Part shown: positions 43,708 through 56,052 of the stretch, one piece after another
Layout: each line of letters opens with the position of its first letter
How positions within the stretch are numbered: the first letter of the stretch is position 1
Source: Cytidiella melzeri
Taxonomy: Eukaryota; Basidiomycota; Agaricomycetes; Polyporales; Irpicaceae
Assembly: GCA_022592445.1 (NCBI GenBank)
Contig: JABYQR010000016.1
Span: forward strand, 1 to 64,000
Direction: 5' to 3'
Length of the DNA: 64,000 bases
The notes under the pieces: model-generated
Told to the model about the DNA's origin: nothing
Database searches by the model: none
The model's input: the letters and a program-made list of their open reading frames with translations, nothing else
Program-made: the position numbers and the translations under genes

Positions 43708-46002
43708 ATGCCCTCCATGAAGGCGTATGGCGGTTTTTCTCGTAAGCTGGTCCTGGCTTTCGATGTCGGTACGACATACAGCGGGGTGGCCTACGCTATC
43801 CTAGACCCTGGTGACATTCCGAAAATACAGGGTGTGACCAGGTAGTTTCTTACTCTGTACTCGCGGATACGTAGAGTAACGTGGTCATAGGTTCCCCGGC
43901 CAAGAGAACGGGGATTTCAAAATCCCCTCTGTCTTGTGGTACACCCAGGACGGTCAAGTTCGAGCAGCCGGTGCAGAAGCTCGTGCACCGAAAATGACCC
44001 TCATTGCAGAGGATGAAGATTTGATTCTCGTCGAATGGTGGCTATCTTCCTCACCGGTGATGCATGGGTAGTTCTTAACGCGTACTTCAGGTTCAAGCTT
44101 CATCTTCGCCCCGATGGCATGAAGCACGACTTGGGGCTTGGCCCCAACTCAACACTTCCCACTGGGAAGACCATCGTCGATGTCTTCGCAGATTTCTTGG
44201 AATACCTCTTCCGCTGTACTCGTACGTACTAGATACGGCTCTAGGACACCAACGAGTACACTTTGTGACTGAGGGCGAGGCAAGCTTGCACTACTGCATA
44301 GACAGCGGCCTAGCATCGGATGCTGTTCAGGTAAGAAGATTATCAGCTAAATATACCAATGGTGAGCTTACCTCACCTGGCTTTCTCAGGCTGGAAAATC
44401 GGTTATTGTGATCGATGCTGGTGGAGGAACTGTAGATCTCAGCACGTATCATTTCGCGGCGTCTACTCCGATAGCAGTGGAAGAGATCGCCCCTCCGGAT
44501 TGTGAGCACTTCTTCCTTAATGTCAGGCATTTGTCACTTATTCGGAGGAAAGGCATCTTTGAAGGTTCAACTCGCGTCAATGTGCGAGCTGCTGCGTTTT
44601 TAGTCGGTGAGTCAATAGCCTATACAACACCAAGTTTGGTTGCTTTCGACTTAGTGAAAGTTTTGTAGAAAAGTTAAAGTACTCGAAGTACGGAAACGAC
44701 GAAGATATGAGAACCATGGTAGATCACTTCGACAAGTCAGTGAAGCCAACATTCAAGGATTCCTCTGAGCGCTCCTTCATCAAGTTCGGGTCCATGCGCG
44801 ACAAAGATCCGGAGGTTGGGATTCGTAGCGGTCAGCTGCTACTAGAGGGGTGCCCGAATACATTTTTCATATCTATCGATAACTGACTGACTTTCTTTGC
44901 GTAGACAAGAGATAGCGAGCTTTTTTGAGCAATCCGTTAACGCTATAATGGAAGCTGCCCGCAAGCAGCAGCTGAATGCCTCTAAACCCGTTACTGTGAG
45001 TATTCCTCTTCCCTGGGACTTTCAGAGCTCTGAGATGCGTCTGATCAGCTTGCCCTACTCGTCGGAGGATTCGCCGCAAGTCCCTGGCTGTTCGCACGAC
45101 TGAAGACACTCATGCAAGTTCTGGGTCTAGAGCTTTCGCGCCCCGACAACCATACGTACGTCCCAAGCCATAGCTTTCATAAATAGCTGAGCAATTACAC
45201 GTATAAGTAGCAACAAGGCTGTAGCCGAAGGTGCGGTGTCTTACTACCTCGGTAACGTCGTATCGGCTCGAGTGGCGCGACTCACGTACGGAGTCTCCTG
45301 TCTCCAACATTATGACTCCGATAATCTGGAGCATATTGCTCGTGCTCACAAAGTGCAAAAGCGTCCATCTGGTCGCACGGTTGTACCTGGCGTCTTCAGT
45401 CCAATACTCAAGAAGGTAGGTGCACCCTTCTTTCAAGTCTGTCTGCAGCTTCCACTCATCGCGCGCTTTTGTAGGGTACGCGAGTTCAAGATCAACAGGA
45501 GCTGTCACGACCGTACTTCCGTGAAGCAACTCACCCGTCTGCTCTCGCACAAATCTGCGAAGTTATGACATGCTACAGAGGCTCCGTAAGAGATCCAAGG
45601 TGGGCCGACGAAGAGCCAGGTGCGTAACTCCCTGAATGATCCCCAGAGTGTGGCTCAAGGAAACCTTTGAAGACTTTTTCACCACGTTATGTACAATTAA
45701 CGCTGACACTTCTCACGTTGTAAAGCGTAAACAACGTGGCACAAACGGTGTGTTCTACCAACAAGAGTTCAACGTGGTATTGTCTTGTGGCCAAACCGAG
45801 ATGAAGGCTCAAATTAGGTGGGTAGAGAATGTGAGTGTGTTTGGCCTCTGTTGTAACTGTCTCAGTATTGAACGGCTTTCTCACAGGGAGTCGAGAAAAG
45901 GTGCGCCAGTGGTCATCCTCATCTACCATGAGTCATGCTGATATATTGTCACTCAGAGGGCCCGCCAAAATCGTTTACGATCACGATGCGACCGCGTGCT
46001 GA
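43708..46002 (+). pseudogene. HSP70-12-like ATPase gene with internal deletion
   Basis: The gene encodes an actin-fold ATPase of the fungal HSP70/HSPA12 type. It begins MPSMKAYGGFSRKLVLAFDVGTTYSGVAYAI (phosphate-1 motif). It continues with FPGQENGDFKIPSVLWYTQDG, KTIVDVFADFLEYLFRCTRTY, then RVHFVTEGEASLHYCI, VIVIDAGGGTVDLSTYHF (phosphate-2), CIFEGSTRVN, LLVGGFAASPWLFARL (adenosine motif) and ends GPAKIVYDHDATAC. About ten introns with normal signals join in frame. At 44221-44243, however, the frame meets TAG and resumes two bases out with DTALGHQRVHFV. About 50 residues that normally lie between (the THPNGWEG to AGLI segment) are absent. A 23-nt GTACGT...TAG 'intron' would restore the frame but is far too short to be trusted. 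I treat it as a recent pseudogene or deletion allele. Confidence 0.7.
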
Positions 46003-46577
46003 GCAAAGGTACTTTTTCGCTGCATTCTTGTACTGTGCTCGATGTGCGTCTTCTTGGCTCTTGCCCTGGCGCTTCTTGGAGTCGCAACGGTCCAAATTCT
46101 GCTTGATGAGATTCTCCTACACACACGACTTGGCAACACCTGCGTTTGTCTTAATCAGGTACTAAATTGATTGCAATGTGATTCATTCTTACCATCGCCT
46201 TTGTTCATTGAGGACGTTGCATTGACTCTAATGCTGCTCCTCCGAAGCCCTGCATCATAGCTATGGGACCAGTAGGCTCGACGCACACGCTAGTAAAAAC
46301 TCTGGCCATTTGTAGGACTATTCCCATTCTGGAGCTTGCATGACAGACGTGATAATCCAAGACTGATCAAAATCAAGCGGATGGTGTGGGCACACCAGCC
46401 ATCGCGGTAGCAGCAGTTTATGATACCAGTGGACATACTTAGTCTACGCTGGTCAAGATCCCTCCGGTAATTTTGGTGTCCCTCAAATGGCACTGCTATT
46501 GTTAATCTGTGCAGATGGTTGCCTACCATGATTAAACTGAGGCCAATGACATTGTCGTAGGGCCCATCAACAAAAAG
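46003..46577. other. intergenic, no gene seen
   Basis: This 575-bp stretch lies between the HSP70-like gene and the tRNA. A T-run just past the tRNA 3' end is its terminator; otherwise nothing is evident. Confidence 0.45.
46572..46576 (-). terminator. Pol III terminator of tRNA-Arg
   Basis: A run of five T on the minus strand starts two bases after the discriminator base. Confidence 0.7.
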
Positions 46578-46665
46578 CGACCAACCCGAGAGTCGAACTC
46601 GGAATCTTCAGCTAAGGAGTGAGAATCACCGGAAACTGACGCCTTGACCATTAGGCCAGCCGGCC
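46578..46665 (-). tRNA. tRNA-Arg(CCG) with a 15-nt intron
   Basis: On the minus strand an acceptor stem GGCCGGC pairs with GTTGGTC (with G-U pairs) and discriminator G. The D stem is GCCT/AGGC. The anticodon stem is TCAGT/GCTGA. The T arm is CCGAG-TTCGACT-CTCGG. The loop reads TTCCGG, then a 15-nt insert, then A, which places anticodon CCG at 46632-46630 and the intron after position 37 as expected. Mature length is 73 nt without CCA. TTTTT follows at 46576-46572 as the Pol III terminator. Confidence 0.92.
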
Positions 46666-46778
46666 CACATGTTAGTTGCTCAGGGCATTGTCTCATCGAG
46701 CATGAGTCAGCCCTACTCAACTCCGTCGCTTATTGCGCTAGGCCTTTGTGTACCTCCTCCACCACTCGGCACAACAGG

Positions 46779-48296
46779 ATGTCGTTCTTCAGCACTCCCT
46801 CCACCTCAACTGCTGCGAGCGTGGTAGCAGCAGCGGAAAAGGACATTGAAGTTGGCAATCCGCCTTCAGACTCCATATCGTCTCTGGCATTCTCTCCTTC
46901 AGCTGACTACCTATCCGTTGGGAGCTGGGACAACAATGTATGTATGAGCATGATTAGGAAGCACTGTCTCTGACTTGACTGTAACTCGTGCAGGTATACA
47001 TCTACGAAGTCGGCGCGAATGGGCAGTCACAACCAAAAGCAATGTATTCTCATCAAGGGCCAGTTTTGAGTCTATGCTGGAACAAGGTGCGTTCCAACCC
47101 TCCAGCGCGCAATGTGTACCACACCTGACGTAGTCAAACACGTTGGTAGGACGGCACAAAGATTCTCTCTGGCGGCGCTGACAATGCAGGCCGAATGTAC
47201 GACGTCAGCACTGGACAGGCGCAACAAGTCGCTCAACATGATGCACCCATCAAGGTCGTGAAATGGATAGAGACCCCTCAGGGTGGAATACTAGCTACAG
47301 GCAGTTGGGACAAAACGGTCAAGGTGTGTTTCCTTTGACGCGCTTCAGCTATCTCAACCGTCAGAACTAACTAAAGTGTTCTGTGTAGTACTGGGATCTG
47401 CGAAGCTCAACTCCGGTGTCCACTGTTCAGCTCCCTGAACGCTGCTATACTATGGATGTGATGTATCCGCTGATGGTCGTGGGCACAGCAGAACGTCACA
47501 TTCAGATTTTCAACTTGACCAATCCTACCACAGCCTTCAAGGTACGTCGCAATTGGTTTTCTTGACTGGCCGCTCAATGTCTTGTTGTTGGAGCATTTTG
47601 CTTCAATGCCATATGCTTACCTCATCTCTTAGACTATGGTGTCGCCTTTGAAATGGCAAACGCGTGTCGTATCGTGCTTCCCGTCTGCGAATGGCTTTGC
47701 AGTAGGCAGCGTCGAAGGACGTGTCGCTATCCAGTACGTTGTCGTTTCCCGCCTTGAAATGAATACGACACTCATTCAGTGATGTAGGTATGTGGAAGAG
47801 AAAGACGCGTCTTCCAACTTCTCCTTCAAGTGTCATCGACGCGACCAGTCGCCAACGTCGAAAGACCAATCGTTGGTATTCGCCGTTAACGACATCACAT
47901 TCCACCCTGTGCATGGCACATTCAGCACGTGTGGTTCGTCTCCTCGCTTTCGTTTCTAACTAGGCGCCTCATTAACATATTAATTTCGATATATGTGCAG
48001 GCTCCGACGGAACAGTCAATTTCTGGGATAAAGACGCACGAACTCGTCTGAAGAGTACGTTCTCTACTTTCCTCTCTCGTCCAACTCTCAATGACATAGC
48101 CCATCTACCAGCCTTTGACCCCGCGCCCGGTCCTGTTTCTGCTACCTGCTTCAACCGCACGGGCTCTATCTTCGCCTACGCCGTCTCCTATGACTGGTCT
48201 AAGGGGCACTCTGGAATGACTCCCGGACATGTTAACAAGGTGATGCTGCACGCGTGCAAGGACGACGAAGTCAAGAGGAAGCCGCCCAAGCGGTAA
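46779..48296 (+). CDS. RAE1: Rae1/Gle2 mRNA export WD40 protein
   Basis: Rae1 binds the GLEBS motif of a nucleoporin (Nup98 type) and promotes mRNA export. Eight exons (46779-46937, 46994-47086, 47150-47323, 47389-47541, 47633-47733, 47788-47933, 48001-48054, 48112-48296) give 354 residues. WD repeats are clear: [69 protein letters not shown] and [28 protein letters not shown]. The motif [13 protein letters not shown] and the ending [16 protein letters not shown] are typical. The start lies 113 bp from the 5' end of the divergent tRNA gene, so its promoter is short. Confidence 0.96.
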
Positions 48297-49024
48297 AGGT
48301 CTTGCTTAGGGCAACGCTGCAACCGGCACGAGACGGCGAGGAAAAACATGATTTATATCCTCTGTCCGTGGAACGCCAAGGGGGCTTTGTGTGTTGGGGA
48401 ACGAGGAGAAGCATGGTTACAAGGTGGGAACGAGGCGTGGAACTGTCAAGTCCATTTCGTACGAACTCGATTTTGTACTCGTATATTACCTTCCTTTTTT
48501 ATATTCAGTGCTTGCATCTATGCGCGCGGTTGTGCCTGCTACAGTCTCTCCGTCATGTCTCGTCAAGTAGTGTTGCGAATGACTCTACGCGTGAGTACGT
48601 TGATCGAGCTTACCTTCAATAGCTTTAGCCCTTAGCAAGATTGTTCATAACAGGTTCATCGCTGACACCAGCAATTATTGAGCTATCGGCTTCAAGCCTT
48701 ACATGTCGTCACTTATATAAAGCATCATAAACTAGGATAGATAAAAAGCTGAGGAAGATAACGAAAAACCAACTGAGCAAGCACCTGGTACCCCAAATTG
48801 TGTGGGTATCCCTTGGAAGAAAGGAGAAAGGCTGAAAAAGTCTATGCGCGTATGCTTTTGTGTGGTATCGCCGCTACTTCCTCGCCACATGAGAGGCGGC
48901 AAGGGACGAAGAGGTAGGTATTAGCCCGGATAGAGGATGGATTAAAATAGTACAGCAGGGTTATGTTGAGTCGTCACTTCGATTCGTCAGAACATGGTAT
49001 GGTTTATTGGTCTTGGCCCAACGG
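48297..49024. other. intergenic between convergent genes, no gene seen
   Basis: RAE1 (plus) and ERG3 (minus) end toward this 730-bp stretch. Only 3'-UTR-like sequence is seen. Confidence 0.5.
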
Positions 49025-50344
49025 TTACTTCTGCTTGTTTGCTTCAGCCATCTTGACCTCGAGCAACGGGTCGAGATGCGCCTCGGGCTGACGGTAAGAG
49101 CCATTCATTCGGTCTGAGAGGGTGAAATACTGGAGAGATGTTGTGTAAGTGATATGAGCTTGTATGCTGTGGTAGGGAACACAAACCTGTCCGTAGTTGA
49201 CCGTGAAGTACAAGTGGTGAAGAGTATGATGCGCGGGACCATTGATGACTGTCTCAAACACACTCCCAGTGACCATGTCGGAGTCATGAATCTACCGGTT
49301 GGTGTGAGTTTTGGGTTGAATCCGGTAACGATCTACTGTGAACTTACGAAGATAGACCAAAAGTTGACACAGACAAACAGAACGAGGTACAGCTTCTGAT
49401 GGAGCGGGAACAGAAATATGAACAGGTGGTACGGAACCGACTGCAAATACCCGTCGAGTGGGTGAAATGCATGCGACGCAAAGGGAGTGGGAACTAATGG
49501 ATGAATACGTCAGTAAACGCGCTTGACTTGCAGGGTAGAGAAGGCAAAGATGGCTCCGTCGGAAGGCACATGCCATGGGGACATAGAAGAAACGATCAAA
49601 TGACTCACTCAGCCACTTGTGATGCGGTTTGTGCAACCATTTGTAACATAGAGGATGGTGCTCCCAGCGGTGAATCCAGTAAATGAGATAATCCGTAAAT
49701 ACGAGGAAGCTGACAACGAACAGACGTGTCGGTGAGCTGTGAATTCGATAGAGTTGGAGCAATTATATGGAGACGTACAAGGCTATTGAAAACACCAAAT
49801 ATGTCCAACCATACTCATCGACGTCCGTGTACAACCGAGAGCATCCACGCACTTCCCCTAGGAACCAAGGAAGAGTGTAGAGCGTCATGACTGGAAAGCC
49901 CCTGAGACTGGTCTGAATCTCGAGTTGGACCTGGTTCTTTAGGAACTTGGGGTGCTTCATCATGTCGTGGTTGAAGATATACTTGTAGGAAAGACCGGCA
50001 AACACGAAGTAGAGGACGTGAATGCCAATAAGGGTAAGCACGAGAAGGGAGAGTAGTTGACGAGGCATATAGTCTCTCGGCCATGCTGATGTCAGCGGTG
50101 CGGTGGTCACTGCTGGCTCGAAAAGCTCTGCAGGTAGTGGCGGATGAGGTAGGTAGGAGACGATATTTGACCAGGTCGACACCGACGGTTTCTTGGCAGT
50201 AAGCACGGGGAACGATGAGTTGAACGAGGATGCGACGCCAAGGAGAGTAAAATTCACCGAACCAGTGAAGGCGGACACCGGCACGAGATGGGCATAGATC
50301 TTGTCGAGAAGGTAGGTATCGGCGAGGTCAAGGACGAGATCCAT
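49025..50344 (-). CDS. ERG3: sterol C5-desaturase
   Basis: Erg3 introduces the C5-C6 double bond in ergosterol synthesis in the ER. Five exons (49779-50344, 49609-49736, 49348-49493, 49187-49291, 49025-49129) give 349 residues. The three histidine boxes of the fatty-acid-hydroxylase fold are complete: HRWEHH, HKPHH and HHTLHH. Hydrophobic helices include [20 protein letters not shown] and [18 protein letters not shown]. The exon with box 3 starts IHDSDMVTG and the last exon ends AEANKQK. The start codon sits in a near-perfect Kozak context (GCCGCCATGG). The N-terminal 115 residues are luminal or cytosolic and not conserved with known motifs. Confidence 0.96.
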
Positions 50345-50796
50345 GGCGGCCACACAACGTGTAAGCCAGAAAAGAGGTGGCTGGGTGCCGTGGCAGACGG
50401 CGAGGACGGCGGAGGGAGGGAGGGGATGCGATGGCTGCCATCCGGAATATGTCTTTTATTTATTTGGAGGAGGATGGGAATGTCAGACCACTTGTCCATT
50501 TTTCGGTAATTAGGGCGTCCAATCTCCTTTTATGGAGAATCGCAATCTGATTAGATAACAGTCGCGCCTATCGCTGTGGTCGCCGGACGTCGTCCTTGTG
50601 CACTTCCCGGTGTACATGTTCGCCGTATTTTACCCCTTCACGTGTTTCAGAAATGTGGCTAGTTCTCAAAGAAGTTCTTGTGAGGCTGTAGACTTCAGTA
50701 CACCCCGGCCACCGTTTCCGTTAACTATGCACAACTTCTACTGCTGAGTGCATGGTAGGTATGATATGACGGTGTCTATTGCTACAAATGTGATAA
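50345..50796. other. ERG3 upstream region, no gene seen
   Basis: This 450-bp stretch between two minus-strand genes should hold the ERG3 promoter. No clear TATA box or sterol-regulatory element was recognised by eye. Confidence 0.45.
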
Positions 50797-52988
50797 CTAA
50801 TCTTCAGCTTCTCCGGCGATGATGACGTCGTCTGCAAGGGTGATTAGCCTCTGAAGCGATGCGATTGAAATGTAAAAAAAAGACCCACCAATTTTGAGAA
50901 CTGCTCGGACGAGCTATGGGAAGGGTGGCTCAACAACAGTTGGCATTCGTTAAGCAAGTTACTCACTTGAGTCGCAAGAAGGTACTGCTGTCGCTTTGAG
51001 ATGAGAGGGTCGTATACGAATTGCTCCTTCATGTCTGCATAGCGGTTATCAGGATTCAGAACGACCATGACGACTGGAGAACGTACTATTGTTGCCTTTT
51101 CCAAGACAGTCAATGCCGAGTGATGAGTTGGCCTCCTGCAGCTGTCGGCTCTTGACATCGGCGAGTGTCTCAATTGGAGACAGTCCGCTGTTTTCAGCGA
51201 GAGCGAGTGGTACGGCGTCCAAAGCCGATGCGAAGGCGCGCATGGCGTACTGCTCGATGGTTGGGATCTCATCTGCGGCATTGGCCACTGCTAACGAACA
51301 GCTGATCTCCGCTGCACCACCTCCATAAACGACACGGTTGTCCACTACAAGATTTCGCACAGCACAGAGCGAATCGTGTAAAGCACGTTTGGCTTCATCC
51401 ACAATCTTTTCCACGAACGAGTGAGAGCGTGGTCACATCTGATGTAGGAGGCAAACTCACCATCTTGTTACTGCCACGAACAAAGATTGTCACTGTGCGT
51501 GCGTTGGCGCACTCTTCAATGACCAGCATTTTGTCCCGCGTTGTACCGAAAGTCACCTCACGCACAACACCTGCCTTGCCGAGCTTCTCAGGCGCCAAGT
51601 CCTCAAACCGAGGAACGATTCGACCGTTTGTTGCGATTGCGATCAGCTAAGCCGGTTGTCAATAAGGGCGTGGCCTCCTCAGGAACGATATCGCCCACCT
51701 CGATTTCTGGACCACCGACCCATCTTACTGCGGGTAGGTCGTTTTGCATCAACAAGTGATTTGCCTCATCGTCGAAACCCCATTGACAGATAACCAAGTT
51801 TGCACCAGTATCCTTGACGCGTTTGATCATGTCCTCGAACTTCTCCTTCTCATACTCGCGCAGCTTCTTGTATTCCTCTACGCTCGTGATATCCAGCTTA
51901 TGCTTGGTTTTTGGTCGCGGAGGTTCAAAGGGACACGTAAGGATGGCGATCTTCGCATCCTTCACACTGTGTGGCATTTGCGAATGTGACATATCTTTGT
52001 CGACCAGCACACCCTTGATGAGGGTCGTGTCAGCGAGGGAGCCGCCAACTTTGCCGTCAACCTTAATCATGTCAAAGGGCACGTCTTTACGTTCTAGATC
52101 GGCAACGGCCAGCACAGCATCTACCGCAATCTGCGCAAATTGCTGGAGTTCTTTTGATACGCTGCAACCGCAACTCTTCCCGTCAGCAGCGACAAACTGA
52201 CAAAATGACAGTCTAAAGCGCACATTTTACTTCCCAAACTTGTCATCGCGGTTTTCAGTAGATTGGAAGTGTCTTCTGGGGTAAACTCGACAACGTCGGA
52301 TATCTTGTTCAGCTGTTCTACAGCAACAGTGCATGCCTTGTCGAAACCATCTGCTATACGTATGGGGTGTATACCACGGTCGAGCAAGGCTTCACTCTGC
52401 TCCAACAAAGCGCCCGCAAGAACTTGTCATGGATAAGACTCGAACTCAAACCTCGTGCAATATAGAACTAGACTCACCGACTACACCAGTCGTTCCATCG
52501 CCAATCTCATCGTCCTGACTTTTGGACAATTGGACAAGCAGTTTCGCGATTTGGTGCTCGACTTCCATCTGGCTCAGAATAGTCGCTCCATCGTTCGTGA
52601 CAGTGATTTCCCCGTCCGGTGATATGAGGATCTTGTCCAGACCTGACCAGCGACGGGTTTCAAAAGCGTTCTGCTGCATACAGACAGCTGAATGTACGTA
52701 CCTCGAGGACCTAGCGAAGTGCGTATAATGTTCGCGACTGTTCTCGCAGCCAATATATGAGACTAAAGGATGACCGACAGATTGTTCAGAGTCTACCCAG
52801 TACAGATGAGAGTAATACGCACTTTGATTGCTTCAGTGCCATGGCTTCGCGTCTTTTTGCCTTGGTCACGCAGAATAATGAACGGCCGGCCATACTAGGA
52901 CACATGGCTCATCAGCTTGGACATCCCAAGCTTATACATGGAAAATTCCCACCTCGTCTTGGGCATACATAGCCTGTGGTTCGCCCAT
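50797..52988 (-). CDS. CCT5: chaperonin TRiC/CCT subunit epsilon
   Basis: CCT folds actin, tubulin and WD40 proteins in the cytosol. Eleven exons (52953-52988, 52823-52894, 52702-52762, 52478-52642, 52224-52422, 51699-52161, 51461-51646, 51087-51405, 50963-51034, 50889-50900, 50797-50831) give 539 residues. [90 protein letters not shown] and [16 protein letters not shown] are epsilon-subunit stretches with the ATPase motif GDGTT. The penultimate exon is only 12 nt and is needed to write the ending [15 protein letters not shown]. The last donor before it is GTAACT inside GTGAGTAACT; using the more obvious GTGAGT would break the frame. Confidence 0.96.
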
Positions 52989-53410
52989 GGTGGATGTGCG
53001 TGATAATGAAGGTGAATTTACAAGAGCGCCCGATCTGAGTTATGTGACCATCGACAGCAGTGACCAAATTTGTGACGCATCGCAACTCACGCAGTCGACC
53101 GTGACATACAGGAGCAAATAATGAACTGGAGTAGCCGCATAGTTGTCGCAGACGAGCACAGAAAAGAAATGCTCATTGTGACTAATGAGTCTCTTGGCGA
53201 ACGGAAGAACGAACAGCACCGGAAGTGCATGGGAGGAATGATAAATCTTCATGTCGCGCCGACGAGGATCATGAGGATGACGAGCAGGTGTATAAATGGT
53301 ATCTTAGTTTAAAGTTGGAAACAGAATGATACAAGTTGCGCGTATACGCATGCTGTGTTTATGGTACGGTGTGACACCTGTGCTGAGGAGAGTCCGCGGT
53401 GACAGGGAAA
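52989..53410. other. CCT5 upstream region, no gene seen
   Basis: This 420-bp stretch lies between two minus-strand genes and should hold the CCT5 promoter and PP2A 3' UTR. Confidence 0.45.
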
Positions 53411-54834
<1,424 letters not shown>

Positions 54835-55125
54835 GCTTTTGAGATGGGAATGTCGCTTGTTGTTGTTTCGATTAGTGAGCTAGGCGGAATTGATGTGCGT
54901 GTTGGCTTAACCCTCGAAGATGGCGTGACACCGCTTCTGCACTGCGTCACATTGTGTCATATGTCACAGGTAACAACTCCTGTGACATCGCTTTACGGCT
55001 CTCTGTAGCTTTGACTCGCCAAATCTGCGCCTCTTTCTCCTCTCAGCAACTACCATCAACGCCAGCACACATTTGGAGACGTACAGACCACCGGGAGCTC
55101 TAGCTTACCTCTAAGCTCTGAAAAT
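54835..55125. promoter_or_regulatory. 291-bp shared promoter of PP2A-C and eIF1A
   Basis: Both start codons face outward. The interval carries several TGACA/TGTCA words (for example at 54926, 54946, 54956) and a perfect inverted repeat at 54961-54988. No TATA box is evident, as expected for constitutive genes. Confidence 0.6.
54961..54988. repeat. perfect 10-bp inverted repeat with 8-bp spacer
   Basis: ATGTCACAGG at 54961-54970 is the exact reverse complement of CCTGTGACAT at 54979-54988. It lies near the middle of the PP2A-C/eIF1A promoter and is a candidate dimeric transcription-factor site. Confidence 0.85.
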
Positions 55126-55795
55126 ATGCCAAAGGTAGGAAAATAAATATATCCAGCTCAAGTGCGATGCTGATCGGTTAAATGTCTCGCAGAACAAGGG
55201 AAAAGTCAGCACTCCGATCCTACCCCTACTCAAGCTCCTGAACTGATTGCATGTGTACCTGGAATTTTAACAGGGTGGAAAGAATAGGAGACGTGGAAAG
55301 AACGAGAACGACGACGACAAGCGAGAACTTGTGTTCCGTGAGGACGGTCAAGAATATGCTCAAGTCACGAAGATGCTTGGAAACGGTCGTCTGGAAGCCC
55401 AGTGCTTCGATGGAGAGAAGCGGCTGGCGCATATACGCGGAAAGATGAGGAAAAAGGTATGTATCCAATCCTCTGCTGATTTCTCATACTCTTACGGTTG
55501 TTGGTGTAGGTGTGGATTAACAACGGAGATATCATCCTCATTTCCTTGCGGGATTTCCAGGATGACAAGGCGGATGTCATCGTCAAGTACACTGCTGATG
55601 AGGCTCGTAGTCGTATGTTGCTCCCCATCATCTGAGCTAGTATTGAATGATCTGAATATCGATTGTACAGTGAAAGCGTACGGTGAACTACCAGAGAACG
55701 CAAAGATCAACGAGACCGAAACCTTCGGTGAAGAAGAGGGTGAATGCACTTTCGAGTTCGGAGACGAAGAAGAGGTCGACATCGACGACATTTGA
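55126..55795 (+). CDS. TIF11: translation initiation factor eIF1A
   Basis: eIF1A sits in the ribosomal A site and promotes scanning and start-codon choice. Five exons (55126-55134, 55193-55204, 55274-55456, 55510-55612, 55671-55795) give 143 residues. [20 protein letters not shown] is the basic N-terminal tail. [21 protein letters not shown] and [21 protein letters not shown] form the OB fold. [23 protein letters not shown] and an acidic tail ending EEVDIDDI complete it. The first two exons have only 9 and 12 nt, both phase 0, and each encodes part of the tail that contacts the start-codon helix. Confidence 0.96.
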
Positions 55796-56052
55796 TTGTT
55801 TAGACTCAAAAATCTGTAGCTCTATCACACCATCGGTGCGTCCATTATATATAAGTAACATATTTTCTTGTCTTGCTTATGTCGCCGTAGTTGTATGATG
55901 CATCGTTTGCTTTCGCAGAAGTTATCATGTTTCACCTTTCTCATGTAATTCACGATCATATGCATTTTTTTCTGCTCGTGGGTATTCAAGGCTGTGTATT
56001 GGACGGATTGAGTTCGGCGCGATTTGATCAACTCCCTTGGATTGTCGCAGAG

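Noticed and set aside
44225..44243. A functional ultra-short intron in the HSP70-like gene
   Set aside because: The 23-nt GTACGT...CTCTAG piece would fix the frame but is shorter than any well-supported spliceosomal intron in this window (about 45 nt and up), and the lost 50 residues would still be missing.
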